Shown piece after piece: positions 1 to 9,552 of a DNA stretch of 64,000 nucleotides (position 1 is the first letter of the stretch; each line of letters opens with the position of its first letter). The stretch comes from Helicobacter macacae MIT 99-5501 (GTDB lineage: Bacteria > Campylobacterota > Campylobacteria > Campylobacterales > Helicobacteraceae), in NCBI RefSeq assembly GCF_000507845.1, contig NZ_KI669454.1, forward strand, positions 1,618,604-1,682,603, read 5' to 3'. The notes under the pieces were generated by a model that was not told where the DNA came from, made no database searches, and was given only the letters and a program-made list of their open reading frames with translations. Made by a program: the position numbers and the translations under genes.

Positions 1-553
1 GGTCTTGCCCCACAGGGACGAAATCCACCTCATAGAGCAAAATATCTGCCGCCATAAGCGCAGGGTAGTTAAAAAGCCCAACGCTTGCTTTTTGTGCACT
101 AGATTTCGCGCTTTTGTCTTTGAACTGCGTCATTCGCCCCATATCGCCCATAGAAATATTACAATCCAAAATCCACGCTAGCGCAGGGTGATAATCAATC
201 GCGCTTTGGACAAAAAGTGCGGATTTTTGCGTATCTATCCCGCAAGCTAGTAGCATAGCAGCTAGTTTATAAGTGCTAGATTCTAGCTCTTTTGGGCTAT
301 GGGGCATCGTGATAGAGTGAGAATTGGCGATAAAAAAGATATTTTCATACTCATCTTGGGAATCTACCCAATTTTTCACTGCACCCAAATAATTTCCTAG
401 ATGAATCTCTCCTGTGGGCTGTATGCCCGAAAAAACGCGCTTTTTTGCGCTTAAGTTTTTGACAGATTTGGTGTTTGAGGGCAAATCTGTGGGGGCTTTT
501 GCCAAAGATTTTGTCTGTGGATTTTTGCTAGCAGAATCTTTTTTGTGCATCAT
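1..553 (-). CDS. trpS: Tryptophan--tRNA ligase, 5' part (C-terminal part outside window)
   Basis: Charges tRNA-Trp with tryptophan in the cytoplasm (class I aminoacyl-tRNA synthetase). The minus strand from 553 reads without stops to the window edge, about 184 codons. The class I HIGH-like signature is PTGEIHLGN at residues 46-54, followed by NYLGAVKNW. Near the edge it reads [20 protein letters not shown], a typical TrpS stretch. The KMSKS loop lies outside the window. The start is the first of two tandem ATGs (553, 550), behind AAAGGATA. Compared with ordinary TrpS proteins, which begin close to [10 protein letters not shown], there are about 38 extra Lys/Ser/Thr-rich residues at the N-terminus with no internal Met to shorten it. 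Divergent from the Lpp20-like gene. Identity is secure; the extension is unusual. Confidence 0.93.
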   Translation of the reverse strand, partial: MMHKKDSASKNPQTKSLAKAPTDLPSNTKSVKNLSAKKRVFSGIQPTGEIHLGNYLGAVKNWVDSQDEYENIFFIANSHSITMPHSPKELESSTYKLAAMLLACGIDTQKSALFVQSAIDYHPALAWILDCNISMGDMGRMTQFKDKSAKSSAQKASVGLFNYPALMAADILLYEVDFVPVGQD

Positions 554-671
554 TATCCTTTTTGTTGATTTTCTTAAGATTTGTCAAATTTAGGCTTACC
601 AAGTTTGCGCAAACAAAGTGCATAAAAAAGTGCATAAAATGGAAAAAACCTCATATAAGGTTATTTTAAGC

Positions 672-720
672 GCATTATATCGTTTTTTAGAAATCGTTAA
701 TCTTTTAAAGGATATAATGC
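672..720. promoter_or_regulatory. Divergent promoter pair for trpS and the Lpp20-like gene
   Basis: TATAAT at 713-718 on the plus strand lies about 30 nt before the lipoprotein ATG at 749. TATAAT on the minus strand (679-674) points at trpS with a leader of about 115 nt. The two -10 boxes sit inside a perfect 10-bp inverted repeat (GCATTATATC at 672-681, GATATAATGC at 711-720). Promoter assignment is inferred from the motifs. Confidence 0.6.
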
Positions 721-748
721 GGGCTTATTCCAAAACAAAGGATTCAAA

Positions 749-1342
749 ATGAGGAATGTAGTAAAAATGTCAGCTAACCTAGTTCTTGGGCTAGTATTTG
801 GATTTATCGCGTTGCTAGGCTTTGTGGGCTGTGGCGACAAAGGCGGACTACAAGGGATAAAAAACGATGCAGGCGTAGCAGCAGAATTTGATGGCGCACC
901 TGATTGGGTTACGGGCGATTCTGGGCTACTTGCTGCCACAGGCAGTGCCAAAATCAAAAACAACAATCTTAGCTTTGCCACTACCCAAGCAGAAGCAGCT
1001 GCTCGCACAAAACTCGCAGGGCAAATCAACACCCAAGTAGAAAGCAAGTATAGAGAGCTAACCACAAGTGGCGAAGACAGCGTAAACCAAGAAGCAGTCC
1101 AAGCCATACGCCAAAGCGTAAATGAGTCCCTAGCTGGCTCTCGCGTGGTAAATAAATGGGTAAGCAAAACAGGAAATCTATATGTGCTTATCAAAATCGA
1201 AAAACTTGACACACGACTTTTAGAAGAAAATCTACAAAAAGCAAAAGGTGTAAATCAAGCCGCCGCCAAAAAGCTAGCTCAAACCGTTGATGAACTAATC
1301 GATGGCGAAAAAGCAAAAAGCCAAGAGCTAAACGCTCAATAA
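749..1342 (+). CDS. Lpp20-family outer membrane lipoprotein
   Basis: A 197-residue secreted lipoprotein of the LPP20 family known from Helicobacter. Residues 1-27 form a signal peptide ending in the lipobox GFVGC, with the lipidated Cys at 28. The mature part contains the family-typical PDWV segment, an Ala/Gln-rich helix (TQAEAAARTKLAGQ) and the strand NLYVLIKIEK, followed by a helical Lys-rich C-terminus. AAAGGA at 738-743 sets the start. It stands alone between divergent trpS and a strong terminator at 1429. Family membership is from sequence character; the exact role is not known, and homologues are described as antigenic membrane-associated lipoproteins. Confidence 0.8.
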   Translation: MRNVVKMSANLVLGLVFGFIALLGFVGCGDKGGLQGIKNDAGVAAEFDGAPDWVTGDSGLLAATGSAKIKNNNLSFATTQAEAAARTKLAGQINTQVESKYRELTTSGEDSVNQEAVQAIRQSVNESLAGSRVVNKWVSKTGNLYVLIKIEKLDTRLLEENLQKAKGVNQAAAKKLAQTVDELIDGEKAKSQELNAQ

Positions 1343-1428
1343 CTTTTAAGCCAAAAGCACCAAAATCTTAAAGTAATTTTGCTTAGGATTTTGCGTGTTT
1401 GACTTTGTCCGCTTTAAGATTGCATTTT

Positions 1429-1466
1429 AAGCATTTGGGTTAGATTCTAGCCCAAATGCTTTTTTT
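1429..1466 (+). terminator. Rho-independent terminator after the Lpp20-like gene
   Basis: An 11-bp perfect stem (AAGCATTTGGG at 1429-1439 with CCCAAATGCTT at 1451-1461), an 11-nt loop, then a run of T. Confidence 0.85.
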
Positions 1467-1529
1467 ATGTTTTACGCATTTTGATTCTGCTTTTTTCTTT
1501 TTATCATCTCTATCTTTTTAAGTGCTAAA

Positions 1530-1988
1530 ATGACACACATTATCTTACTTCAGCCTAGAATCCCCCAAAACACAGGAAATATCGGCAGGCTTTGCGTAGC
1601 AGCGCAAGCCAAGCTACACCTTATCCACCCATTAGGATTCCACCTAGATGACAAATACCTAAAACGCGCAGGAATGGACTATTGGGAGCATTTGGACTTA
1701 AAAGAGTGGGATTGTGTGGAGGATTTTTGGGAGTGCTACCCGCTTGATTGCAATCATTATTTTTTCAGCACAAAAGCAAAAAAGATTTTTTATGAAGCAC
1801 GATTCCAAAAGGAATGCTTTTTGTATTTCGGTAGAGAAGATGCAGGAATCGATGAAGTGATTTTGCAAGACAATGAAGAAAAAACTTTCAAAATCCCTAT
1901 GTCGCCAAAAGCACGAAGCCTAAACCTCGCCACAACCGTAGGCATAGCACTCTATGAAGCTATAAGGCAAAATGGCTTGCAACAATAA
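1530..1988 (+). CDS. trmL: tRNA (cytidine/uridine-34 2'-O)-methyltransferase
   Basis: SPOUT-class methyltransferase of 152 residues that methylates the ribose of the wobble nucleotide in leucine tRNAs. The family signatures are visible: LLQPRIPQNTGNIGRLC near the N-terminus (motif 1), FGREDAGI around residue 100, and the trefoil-knot segment KARSLNLATTVGIALYEA near the end. Length matches TrmL (about 150-160). The ribosome site is weak (AAG upstream of ATG). pseC follows 39 nt after the stop on the same strand, so the two may be co-transcribed. Confidence 0.92.
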   Translation: MTHIILLQPRIPQNTGNIGRLCVAAQAKLHLIHPLGFHLDDKYLKRAGMDYWEHLDLKEWDCVEDFWECYPLDCNHYFFSTKAKKIFYEARFQKECFLYFGREDAGIDEVILQDNEEKTFKIPMSPKARSLNLATTVGIALYEAIRQNGLQQ

Positions 1989-2027
1989 ACCACCCCATAC
2001 TTTAGACAAAAACACAAGTGAGAAAAA

Positions 2028-3251
2028 ATGCCAAACCAAAAAACCAACATATTTCTACCATACAGCACACAGCTAATTGATAAGCGCGACATAAAGCGCG
2101 TAAAATCCGCACTAAAATCCCCGCTTTTGACACAGGGCGAGCTATGCGAGGAGTTTGAGGGCAAAATCGCCAAATACATAGGAGCAAAATACGCGCTTTG
2201 CTTTAATTCTGCGACTTCCGCGCTGTATTGCGCGTATCGTTGCGCCTTTAAGCAAGGGCAAAGTGTGATAACCACGCCAAATAGCTTTGTGGCTACGGCA
2301 AATATGCTCCTTGCGTGCGGGTGCAAGCCCATATTTGCTGATATTTTAGATGATGGCAACATAAGCGTAGAATCCATAAAATCCCTGCTAACAACAAAAA
2401 TCAAAAACACCACAGACAATAATGCAAAAGCGCAAAATATCGCAGGAATCGTAAGCGTGGATTTCGCAGGCAAAAGTGTAGAAGCAAAATCAATAAAATC
2501 CATTGCCAAAGCGCACAATCTAGCCTTTGTCTCTGATAGCTCTCACGCCTTTGGTGGCGAGCTAGATGGGCGCAAAATCGGCACTTTTGCAGATGTGAGT
2601 ATTTTTAGCTTTCACGCCATAAAGCCTATCACAACCGCAGAGGGCGGAGCGATTATCACAAACGATAAATCTATCTATGAGAGAGCAAAACTTTTGCGCT
2701 CACACGGGCTTAGCAAGATTTCACTTTGGGATAGTGAGGTGCAAGATTTTGGGTTTAATTTCCGCTTAAACGAATTGCAAGCCGCACTAGGACTATCACA
2801 GCTAGAAAAAATCGATGAGTTTCTAGACAAGCGAGAAAAAATCGCTAAAATCTATGATGAGGCTTTTTATGAAAATCCAAAATTTGCCAAAGAATACTTT
2901 ACCCCCACCCACGCGCAAAATCCTCCAAATATCAAAAGCACAAATCATCTCTACCCTATCTTATTGTCAAATAAGCTAATCCCACACAAAGAAGCGATTT
3001 TTAGGGCATTGCAAGCAAGGGGGCTGGGTGTGCAGGTGCATTATAAGCCGATTTTTGATTATGAGCTGTTTAGAGATTGTGTGCGAGATGGACAAACAAA
3101 ACAACACCAAGCAAAAAGCCAAGCAAGACACAAAGCAAGGCAATGGTATGAAGCTGAAATCTCTATCCCACTTCATCAAGCGATGAGCAAAAAAGACATA
3201 AAATACTGCATAAAATCCGTTCTAGAAGTGTTTAGAAATGCGTATAGATAG
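2028..3251 (+). CDS. pseC: UDP-4-amino-4,6-dideoxy-N-acetyl-beta-L-altrosamine transaminase
   Basis: PLP-dependent DegT/DnrJ/EryC1/StrS aminotransferase in the pseudaminic acid pathway, which supplies the sugar that glycosylates Helicobacter and Campylobacter flagellins. The Schiff-base lysine is K199 in FSFHAIKPITTAEGG, and the cofactor-contacting aspartate lies in SDSSHAFG (about 170). FNSATSAL and NFRLNELQAALGLSQL are also typical. The closest family I know is H. pylori PseC. Length is 407 residues. The extra length is a Lys/Gln/Arg-rich insertion near residues 348-370, before the conserved AEISIPLHQ. A terminator follows at 3263. The flaA gene it indirectly serves lies about 11 kb away. 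Confidence 0.88.
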   Translation: MPNQKTNIFLPYSTQLIDKRDIKRVKSALKSPLLTQGELCEEFEGKIAKYIGAKYALCFNSATSALYCAYRCAFKQGQSVITTPNSFVATANMLLACGCKPIFADILDDGNISVESIKSLLTTKIKNTTDNNAKAQNIAGIVSVDFAGKSVEAKSIKSIAKAHNLAFVSDSSHAFGGELDGRKIGTFADVSIFSFHAIKPITTAEGGAIITNDKSIYERAKLLRSHGLSKISLWDSEVQDFGFNFRLNELQAALGLSQLEKIDEFLDKREKIAKIYDEAFYENPKFAKEYFTPTHAQNPPNIKSTNHLYPILLSNKLIPHKEAIFRALQARGLGVQVHYKPIFDYELFRDCVRDGQTKQHQAKSQARHKARQWYEAEISIPLHQAMSKKDIKYCIKSVLEVFRNAYR

Positions 3252-3262
3252 TGATATTTTTT

Positions 3263-3288
3263 AAGCAAAACTAGATTTTGCTTTTTTT
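3263..3288 (+). terminator. Terminator of trmL-pseC
   Basis: An 8-bp stem AAGCAAAA / TTTTGCTT with loop CTAGA followed directly by T6. Confidence 0.8.
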
Positions 3289-3301
3289 ATAAAAGTTTTT
3301 G

Positions 3302-3341
3302 CAAAAAAGATTTTGCTAGCAAAAATGCGTAGCAAAATCTT
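3302..3341 (-). terminator. Terminator of the TonB-dependent receptor gene (minus strand)
   Basis: A perfect 12-bp stem (3307-3318 with 3330-3341) and 11-nt loop. Read on the minus strand it is followed by CTTTTTT. It faces the pseC terminator, as expected for convergent genes. Confidence 0.75.
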
Positions 3342-3446
3342 AAAAAATAGCTTTTAGATTTTTTCACTTTTACTTTGCTTTTTATGCTTTGCTTTTTTGC
3401 ACGCTTTACTTGCCTTGCACCTTTTAGAATTATTGCTTTGTTTGGC

Positions 3447-5897
3447 TTAAAACTCCCATTTACCTGCGATATAGTAGCTTCTCCCCTCCCCTGCTAGATA
3501 AGTCCTAGTATTTGTAGTTGTTTGCCCTCTAGCCGAGCTAGAGCTACTTTGATAAGCGACATAAAAGCTATCATACACATTTCGCACGCCCGCACTTATG
3601 CTAAATCCATTATAAGCGTAAGTAAATCCTATATCCCCTAGCACATATCCTCCACGATTCATTAGCGCGTAGTTGTTATCCACTTGTTGTCCATAGTAGC
3701 TGTTGTTATAAAAAATATTTAGAGAATGCTTGCCTACTTTTATAGCTTGCACATTTGCTAGCAAACTTACCTTCACTATTGGCACATAAGGGATTTGCTT
3801 GCCCTCTTGGCTTGCATCACTCGCACCTATGGCATTGGCATTAAACATAGCAGTTTCATCTCTCCCCTTTAGCACATTTGAGTAGTTAAAATTTATCGAT
3901 TCTTGCAAACTCAAAATCTTATCAAAAAGTCGCTGTTTGCCCACAAACTCAAAGCCAAATCGTTGCGTCTCGCCAAGATTAAAAAAATTTCTTACAGCAG
4001 TTTGATAGATATAGCGGATTTCATTAAATGAGTGCGTATAATACGCACTTGCAGAAAAGCTAGAAAACAAAAACTCATCTCTCCACCCTATCTCACCTGT
4101 GAAATACTGCTCTGGCTTAATGTTTGATTTTGCAAATTCTTTTGAAGTATTACTTGTGCTAATTGCGTTTATAATCTGTGCGACACTAGGGCTAATAAAC
4201 CCTATCTCGCCTTTGGCATATACAGTTCCCGCCTCGCCGTAGTGAAATGCTGGAGTGATTTCAGCTGCATAGTTTGCCTTAATATCTTGGCGTGAGCCCA
4301 CACTGCTTACAATGTTGGTAGGTGGAATAGCAAATCTTGTAACCGCAGTTCTATCCACATCATAATATACCACTTCCCCTCTTGCACCACCTGTGAGTGA
4401 GAAATATTTACTCGGCATAAACGAATCTAGCAAATACACTCCACCACTATATCTCACTCCCTCACGCTTATCGCTACTTCCGCTATTTGCGCTACTGATT
4501 TCGACATTATTATCTAGCCCTACATAGAGTTTATTATTTTTGGTGCTATGCTTTAGCTTTAGAAACACACCTGCGTTGTGATTGCTATTTGTGCCTGTGA
4601 TATTTGCATTTGCAATCGTTGGGTCGCCTGAAATTTCAGGGAAAGCAAAATCACTAAATGAATAAAATCCAAGTGCGCTAAAGCCCAAATGCTGACTAAA
4701 ATCTGCGCTATATTTCAAAGAAGCCTGCACCAAATCCTGCATAACAACGCCATTTAAAGTAGCTTGCGTGGGTGTGCTATATCGCTCTTGCTTCATTGCA
4801 GAGATAGATTTTTCTTGTGTGCCGTTTATAAATTTATTATTATAGCCTGCAAAAAATTGATAAGATTTTGCATAGTTCGCACTAAAATCTAGCTTGTGTT
4901 TTTCGCTGATTTGGTATGAGGCTTGCAAAGAAGCATAAGCATTTTTGGTGTATTCTCTCGGGCGCAAGCCATTTTTGTAGGCATAAGATACATTTGCACT
5001 TATGAATGCTTTGTCCTTGATATTATAGCCTCCACCTACGCTTGCTTTGCCGCTTAGAGCTTCTTTTGCTTCGTATGCCACTCCCTCTAGGCTGACCCTG
5101 CCATAATTTTTGCTAGGCTTTTTGGTAATGATATTTACCACACCACCGCGTGTGCCACTACCATATAGCACAGAGCCACCACCCGCAAGCACTTCTATGG
5201 ACTCTATGTCGTTAATGTCTATGAGATTAAATGGATTTGCTCCATTTAGCGAAAAGCCATTGCGGCTCGCGCCATAGCCTGTGTCGTTTATATTGATTGG
5301 CACGCCATTTATGTATGTTTTTACAGATTTGATTGCATCTAAGCCCTGCCCTCGAATGTCGATTTGTCTTTGCCCATTTGCACTGGGGGTAAGCGTGATA
5401 GAGGCTTGGTGTGAGAGGGCTTGCTCTAAGTCTGCATATCCTTTGTTTGCCAAGTCCTCCTTATTGATAAAAATAGCATTTTCTCTATTCATTTCTCGCT
5501 TTGGTGCGCTAGCACTTACTCTCCCCAAATCTTTTGCTTCTAAGTTTTTGTAGCTTGCTTGGGTATCTAAATCATCTTGTGTGTTTTGACTAGAGTGATT
5601 GCTTGAAGTGCTTTGAGGAGATAAATCCTGCGAAGTGCTTGCGGGATTTGTAGTGGTTGTAGCGTTTGTAGTAGTTGTGGTGTTTGTGTTATTTGTGGTG
5701 TCTAACGCGGAATCGATTTTATCCCTAGATTTCACGCTTTGTGGCTCTTTGGATTCTAGGCTAGTTTGCGCTAGGATTACTCTCTCTCTCTCTCTCTCGT
5801 TGTCTGCATTTAGCTCTACTGAAATAGCACTTTGAGATAGCAGCATAGTAGCCAAAGTCGCGCTCAAAGTCGCACTAATGTGGGTATGCCTTTTCAT
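3447..5897 (-). CDS. TonB-dependent outer membrane receptor, phase-variable (CT repeat), in frame here
   Basis: An outer membrane receptor of 816 residues for TonB-driven uptake of an iron complex or another scarce ligand; the substrate cannot be told. Residues 1-27 are a signal peptide. A TonB-box-like stretch before the plug (LEAKDLGRVSASA, about 119-131) is followed by the plug domain with IDIRGQGLD and GSGTRGGVVNIITKKP, then a 22-strand-type barrel ending in the aromatic GKWEF. The N-terminal mature region is odd: residues 34-39 are Glu-Arg repeats encoded by (CT)9 on the plus strand, followed by a Thr/Asn-rich run. Gain or loss of one CT unit would shift the frame after about 40 residues, so expression is probably switchable. 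In this sequence it is ON. The start has a good site (AAAAGGAATAAAA). A palindrome lies between promoter and start. Confidence 0.85.
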   Translation of the reverse strand: MKRHTHISATLSATLATMLLSQSAISVELNADNERERERVILAQTSLESKEPQSVKSRDKIDSALDTTNNTNTTTTTNATTTTNPASTSQDLSPQSTSSNHSSQNTQDDLDTQASYKNLEAKDLGRVSASAPKREMNRENAIFINKEDLANKGYADLEQALSHQASITLTPSANGQRQIDIRGQGLDAIKSVKTYINGVPININDTGYGASRNGFSLNGANPFNLIDINDIESIEVLAGGGSVLYGSGTRGGVVNIITKKPSKNYGRVSLEGVAYEAKEALSGKASVGGGYNIKDKAFISANVSYAYKNGLRPREYTKNAYASLQASYQISEKHKLDFSANYAKSYQFFAGYNNKFINGTQEKSISAMKQERYSTPTQATLNGVVMQDLVQASLKYSADFSQHLGFSALGFYSFSDFAFPEISGDPTIANANITGTNSNHNAGVFLKLKHSTKNNKLYVGLDNNVEISSANSGSSDKREGVRYSGGVYLLDSFMPSKYFSLTGGARGEVVYYDVDRTAVTRFAIPPTNIVSSVGSRQDIKANYAAEITPAFHYGEAGTVYAKGEIGFISPSVAQIINAISTSNTSKEFAKSNIKPEQYFTGEIGWRDEFLFSSFSASAYYTHSFNEIRYIYQTAVRNFFNLGETQRFGFEFVGKQRLFDKILSLQESINFNYSNVLKGRDETAMFNANAIGASDASQEGKQIPYVPIVKVSLLANVQAIKVGKHSLNIFYNNSYYGQQVDNNYALMNRGGYVLGDIGFTYAYNGFSISAGVRNVYDSFYVAYQSSSSSARGQTTTNTRTYLAGEGRSYYIAGKWEF
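5780..5798. repeat. Dinucleotide (CT)9 tract inside the TonB receptor gene
   Basis: A run of 19 alternating C and T within codons 33-39 of the minus-strand receptor gene. Its unit is not a multiple of three, which is the hallmark of a slipped-strand contingency switch. Confidence 0.9.
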
Positions 5898-5950
5898 TTT
5901 TATTCCTTTTGCAAGATTTTTTTGTGGGTAGGTTTTATTTTTTATTAAAA

Positions 5951-5989
5951 GCGATTTTTATTTCGCTTAAATAAAAATAGCGCATTATA
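5951..5989 (-). promoter_or_regulatory. Promoter and overlapping palindrome of the TonB receptor gene
   Basis: TATAAT on the minus strand at 5989-5984, followed toward the gene by an imperfect dyad (5951-5983) with AT-rich arms. A dyad between -10 and start fits an operator, Fur being the usual regulator of such genes, but no clear Fur consensus was recognised. Confidence 0.45.
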
Positions 5990-6368
5990 ATACAAAAAAA
6001 TAATAATAAAATAAAAATGCGCTTAATTCTTAAAAATTCTCAAAAATAGCATCATAATAAGAGTGCCTATAAAAATTTCAAAATAAGTTTTTACTCTAAA
6101 CAATGCTTGATTTAATCCCACAGCTTTAAATCAAAATCTATTTTGTGGGACAAATATTTATTTCAAACTCGTTTATCAAAACCGCTTAATGATTTTTGGC
6201 AAATTGCTATATCTTAAAAAAAGTTTGGAAAGTGCTTGGAAAATATTTGAGGGGTATTTGGAGTTTTTTTGCTGATTTTAGGGATTTTTCAAGGATTTTT
6301 TGGTAGGATTTTGGTTTTTATTTCATAAGATTTTGGCGTAGTTTTAGCTTAAGTATCAAGCATAAAAA

Positions 6369-6444
6369 GGGGTGTTAGCTCAGTTGGGAGAGCGCAACGC
6401 TGGCAGCGTTGAGGTCAGGGGTTCGAACCCCCTACACTCCACCA
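6369..6444 (+). tRNA. tRNA-Ala (anticodon GGC)
   Basis: A 76-nt cloverleaf with encoded CCA. The acceptor stem GGGGTGT pairs with ACACTCC (one G-U), the D-arm is TAGCTCAGTTGGGAGA, the anticodon loop is CTGGCAG, and the T-arm GGGGTTCGAACCCC is perfect. It is a second alanine isoacceptor alongside the TGC gene in the rRNA operon. Confidence 0.96.
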
Positions 6445-6845
6445 TTTTTTGCCACTATTTTTATTACCACCATTTATTCTCTTGTAGCCTTTTGTTTTTC
6501 TTACAAAACCTCATTTATTCTTTTTTACAACCTTTTTGCAAAATCACTTCTTAAAGCACATAGTCGCCAAATCTTTTTTAATGTGTTTTTTTTTACATAT
6601 TTTTTTGCACGCCAAATTTTTATATGAATTTTTTTTTTATAAGTTTGAGAAAGTATTGAAGTATTTATAAAAATATTTTCAATGATTCTACCAAGCCCAA
6701 CTTAAAATCTAAGATTCTTGCTAGTAGATAAAACACTAGCAAGTAATTTTGTGATTTTTTGTGCTTTTTGCTAGATTCCCCCTCCTTGCGCAACATTGAT
6801 TTTTAGCACCGAGCAAATTCTCACTCCACGCGTGCCACCTCACAA
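6445..6845. other. Intergenic AT-rich stretch with one stem-loop
   Basis: No gene supported. It contains T-rich DNA and a 9-bp perfect hairpin at 6717-6743 (CTTGCTAGT / ACTAGCAAG), about 100 bp beyond the end of the prp operon. The hairpin lacks a T-run on the minus strand, so it is not a convincing prp terminator. Confidence 0.5.
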
Positions 6846-8300
6846 TTACAGCACAAACAAATCACTAAATTCATTAAAATTCATATTAAGCAGGTTTTTA
6901 TCATTCTCAAACGCGCTTAAAATCATCTCGCACTGCTTTGGCGAAAATCTAGTCGCTAGATTTGTCCTAAACTTCGCTTCAAGCACGGGGATTCCCTCTT
7001 TGCGTCTGCGCTTATGCCCGATTGGGTATTCTACCTCGACTTTTTGCGTGCTAGAGCCGTCTTTGAAAAATACTTGCACGGCGTTTGCGATACTGCGCTT
7101 ATCGGCTTCCAAATACTCGCGTGTGTATCGCTCATCGACTTCTACCACCATTTTTGCGCGTAGCTCATCGATTTGCTTATCGCTCGCTACGCTGTCCTCA
7201 TAGTCATCAGCCACAAGTCGCCCAAAGATAAGCGGCACGGCAACCATATATTGTATGCAGTGGTCTCTATCCGCGGGGTTTGCTAGCTCGCCTACTTTGT
7301 TGATGATTCGGTGTCCAGATTCTTGAGTGGTGATGATGATTTTATCAATCTCATCTAGTCTATCTTTGACTTCGTTATGCAAACTTAGCGCGGCTTCTAC
7401 GGCAGTTTGCGCGTGAAATTCCGCAGGGAAGCTGATTTTGAAAAGCACATTTTCCATTACATAGCTACCAAATTCTTGCGGGATTGTGAGCTTTTGCCCT
7501 TTCATTTTGACATCGTGGTATCCCCAAAAGCTCGCAGTTAGTGCGCTTGGATAGCCCATTTCGCCCGTTTTTGCTTTGAGTGCCAAATCCACTCCCCTAG
7601 AGCTCGCATCGCCTGCAGCCCAGCTTTTGCGTGAGCCTGTGTTTGGCGCGTGGCGATAAGTGCGAAGCGCACCACCATCAATAAATGCGTGCGAGACAGC
7701 GTTGCGGATTTCGTTAAAATCACAGCCCAAAAGTTTTGCTGCTACTGCTGTGCTAGCGATACGCACAAGTAGCACGTGGTCTAGCCCCACTTTGTTAAAG
7801 CAGTTCTCTAGTGCAAGCACGCCTTGAATCTCGTGCGCTTTTATCATCGCTTGTAGCACGCAAGAGACTTTGAGTGCTTCTTTGCCCTCGCTTATGTTTT
7901 TGCGACTTACATAGTCTGCCACTGCCCAGATTGCGCCTAGATTATCGCTTGGGTGTCCCCACTCTGCAGCTAGCCAAGTATCATTGAAATCTAGCCAGCG
8001 CACCATTGCCCCGACATTAAACGCCGCGCGAATAGGCTCTAGCTGATAGCTTGTGCCCGGCACCTTGCTCCCTAGCGGGCGAAACTCCGCGCCCTCCACG
8101 CTTGGTCCTAGTAGCTTTGTGCAAGCAGGATACTTTAGTGCCAAAATCCCGCACCCTATCGTATCCATTAGGCAGTATTTTGCCGTTTCTATCGCTACAT
8201 CACTCTTTGCTACAAACTCATCAGCGTATTTTGCGATTTTGGTTAGTAGCTCATCAAATTCAGGTCGTTTTGCCTCTAGTATTCCCATATCGTTACTCAT
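6846..8300 (-). CDS. prpD: 2-methylcitrate dehydratase
   Basis: Converts 2-methylcitrate to 2-methyl-cis-aconitate in the methylcitrate cycle, in the cytoplasm. The 484-residue protein is a full-length MmgE/PrpD-family member: the N-terminal helical domain contains [12 protein letters not shown] and [21 protein letters not shown], the latter holding the conserved D and [21 protein letters not shown] and [15 protein letters not shown] follow. It is the last gene of prpE-B-C-D. No prpF/acnD is seen, so hydration of 2-methyl-cis-aconitate would need an aconitase encoded elsewhere. The start is preceded by AAAGGAGAACACA. A 26-bp perfect palindrome separates it from prpC. Confidence 0.93.
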   Translation of the reverse strand: MSNDMGILEAKRPEFDELLTKIAKYADEFVAKSDVAIETAKYCLMDTIGCGILALKYPACTKLLGPSVEGAEFRPLGSKVPGTSYQLEPIRAAFNVGAMVRWLDFNDTWLAAEWGHPSDNLGAIWAVADYVSRKNISEGKEALKVSCVLQAMIKAHEIQGVLALENCFNKVGLDHVLLVRIASTAVAAKLLGCDFNEIRNAVSHAFIDGGALRTYRHAPNTGSRKSWAAGDASSRGVDLALKAKTGEMGYPSALTASFWGYHDVKMKGQKLTIPQEFGSYVMENVLFKISFPAEFHAQTAVEAALSLHNEVKDRLDEIDKIIITTQESGHRIINKVGELANPADRDHCIQYMVAVPLIFGRLVADDYEDSVASDKQIDELRAKMVVEVDERYTREYLEADKRSIANAVQVFFKDGSSTQKVEVEYPIGHKRRRKEGIPVLEAKFRTNLATRFSPKQCEMILSAFENDKNLLNMNFNEFSDLFVL

Positions 8301-8345
8301 TGTGTTCTCCTTTGGTTTAAGTTTAAGTTTTGATTACGCGTTTTT

Positions 8346-8371
8346 AAGTCTAGATTCTAGAATCTAGACTT
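8346..8371. repeat. Perfect 26-bp palindrome between prpC and prpD
   Basis: A self-complementary sequence with no spacer, centred on TCTAGA, in the 77-nt gap between prpC and prpD. As RNA it would form a strong hairpin. No T-run follows on either strand, so it may be an RNA processing or stability element, or an operator. Confidence 0.8.
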
Positions 8372-8377
8372 GTGAGC

Positions 8378-9505
8378 TTAGCGATTTTTAAGCTCTACAA
8401 AGCCACGAGGTGGCACGCCTATATACTCACTGCTAGGGCGGATAATTTTGTTATTTGCCCTTTGCTCTTTTATGTGCGCAGTCCAGCCAGAAACCCTACT
8501 CATTATAAAAATGGGCGTGAAGTATTCTGTGGGGATTCCCATAAAGTGATATGCCGAAGCACTATAAAAATCCGCATTTGGTGGCAAGTTTGGCTTTTTT
8601 TCTTTCATTAGTGATTCGATTGCTTCGCTCACTTTGAATAAAAGCGTGTCGCCTCCTAGCTTCTTGCTCCACTCTTTGATAAGCGCGTTTCGCGGGTCGC
8701 CACCTGCGCCATAGATTCTATGTCCAAATCCCATTAGCAACTGCTTTGTCTCTAGCTTGTGATTTACGCCAGCTATGGCTTCATCTACGCTAGAGAAGCT
8801 CTCTATGAGGTGCATTGCTGCTTCATTTGCCCCACCGTGAAGCGGTCCTCTTAGCGCACCGATAGCCGCTGCCACCGCGCTAAAAATATCACTTCGTGTG
8901 GAAGCACAAATCCTAGCTGTAAAAGTCGAGGCGTTAAACTCGTGCTCGGCGTAGAGGATAAGCGAGCAGTGCATAGCCTTGATAAACTCGCTTGGCGGAT
9001 TTTCCCCCTTTAGCTTTTCTAAAAAATACCCCGCGATAGAATCTTGATTGCTTGCAAAATCAATTTCCTTGCCCTTATACACAAAGTTGTGCCAAAAGCA
9101 TAGCACGCTAGGTAGCACGCCAAGCAAGCGGATAATCTTGCTATCTTGGTCGCTAAAATCCTCGCTCTCTCCCTCTAGCGCACCAAGTGTCGCCACCGCG
9201 CTTTGCATAAGGTTCATAGGATGCACGCCTTTTGGGATTTGCTTTAGGACTTCTTTTAGCTCTTTTGGTAGCCCTCTTTGCGCGGCGATTTTAGATTTGT
9301 ATTCAGCAAGTTTGTTTGCATTTGGTAGCTCGCCAAACTGCAACAAATACGCCACTTCCTCAAACTCACAATGATGAGCCAAATCCTCGATAGCATAGCC
9401 ATAGTAATTTAGCCCATTTCCTAGCCCGCAGGTGCATATCGCGCTTTGTCCAGCGATGATTCCTGCTAAGCCGCCACTTTTTTTACTCGCTTCACTTTTA
9501 CTCAT
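8378..9505 (-). CDS. prpC: 2-methylcitrate synthase
   Basis: Condenses propionyl-CoA with oxaloacetate to 2-methylcitrate. It is a 375-residue type II citrate-synthase-fold enzyme. Catalytic histidine contexts are LHGGANEAAM and GFGHRIYGAGGDPRN, and the third catalytic region is NADFYSASAYHFMGIP. The length fits PrpC rather than the larger GltA. Its place between prpB and prpD supports methylcitrate over citrate. Start set by AAAAAAGGAGAGTAACA. Confidence 0.93.
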   Translation of the reverse strand: MSKSEASKKSGGLAGIIAGQSAICTCGLGNGLNYYGYAIEDLAHHCEFEEVAYLLQFGELPNANKLAEYKSKIAAQRGLPKELKEVLKQIPKGVHPMNLMQSAVATLGALEGESEDFSDQDSKIIRLLGVLPSVLCFWHNFVYKGKEIDFASNQDSIAGYFLEKLKGENPPSEFIKAMHCSLILYAEHEFNASTFTARICASTRSDIFSAVAAAIGALRGPLHGGANEAAMHLIESFSSVDEAIAGVNHKLETKQLLMGFGHRIYGAGGDPRNALIKEWSKKLGGDTLLFKVSEAIESLMKEKKPNLPPNADFYSASAYHFMGIPTEYFTPIFIMSRVSGWTAHIKEQRANNKIIRPSSEYIGVPPRGFVELKNR

Positions 9506-9552
9506 TGTTACTCTCCTTTTTTATGATTTATGTGGATTTGTCTTACGCAACG

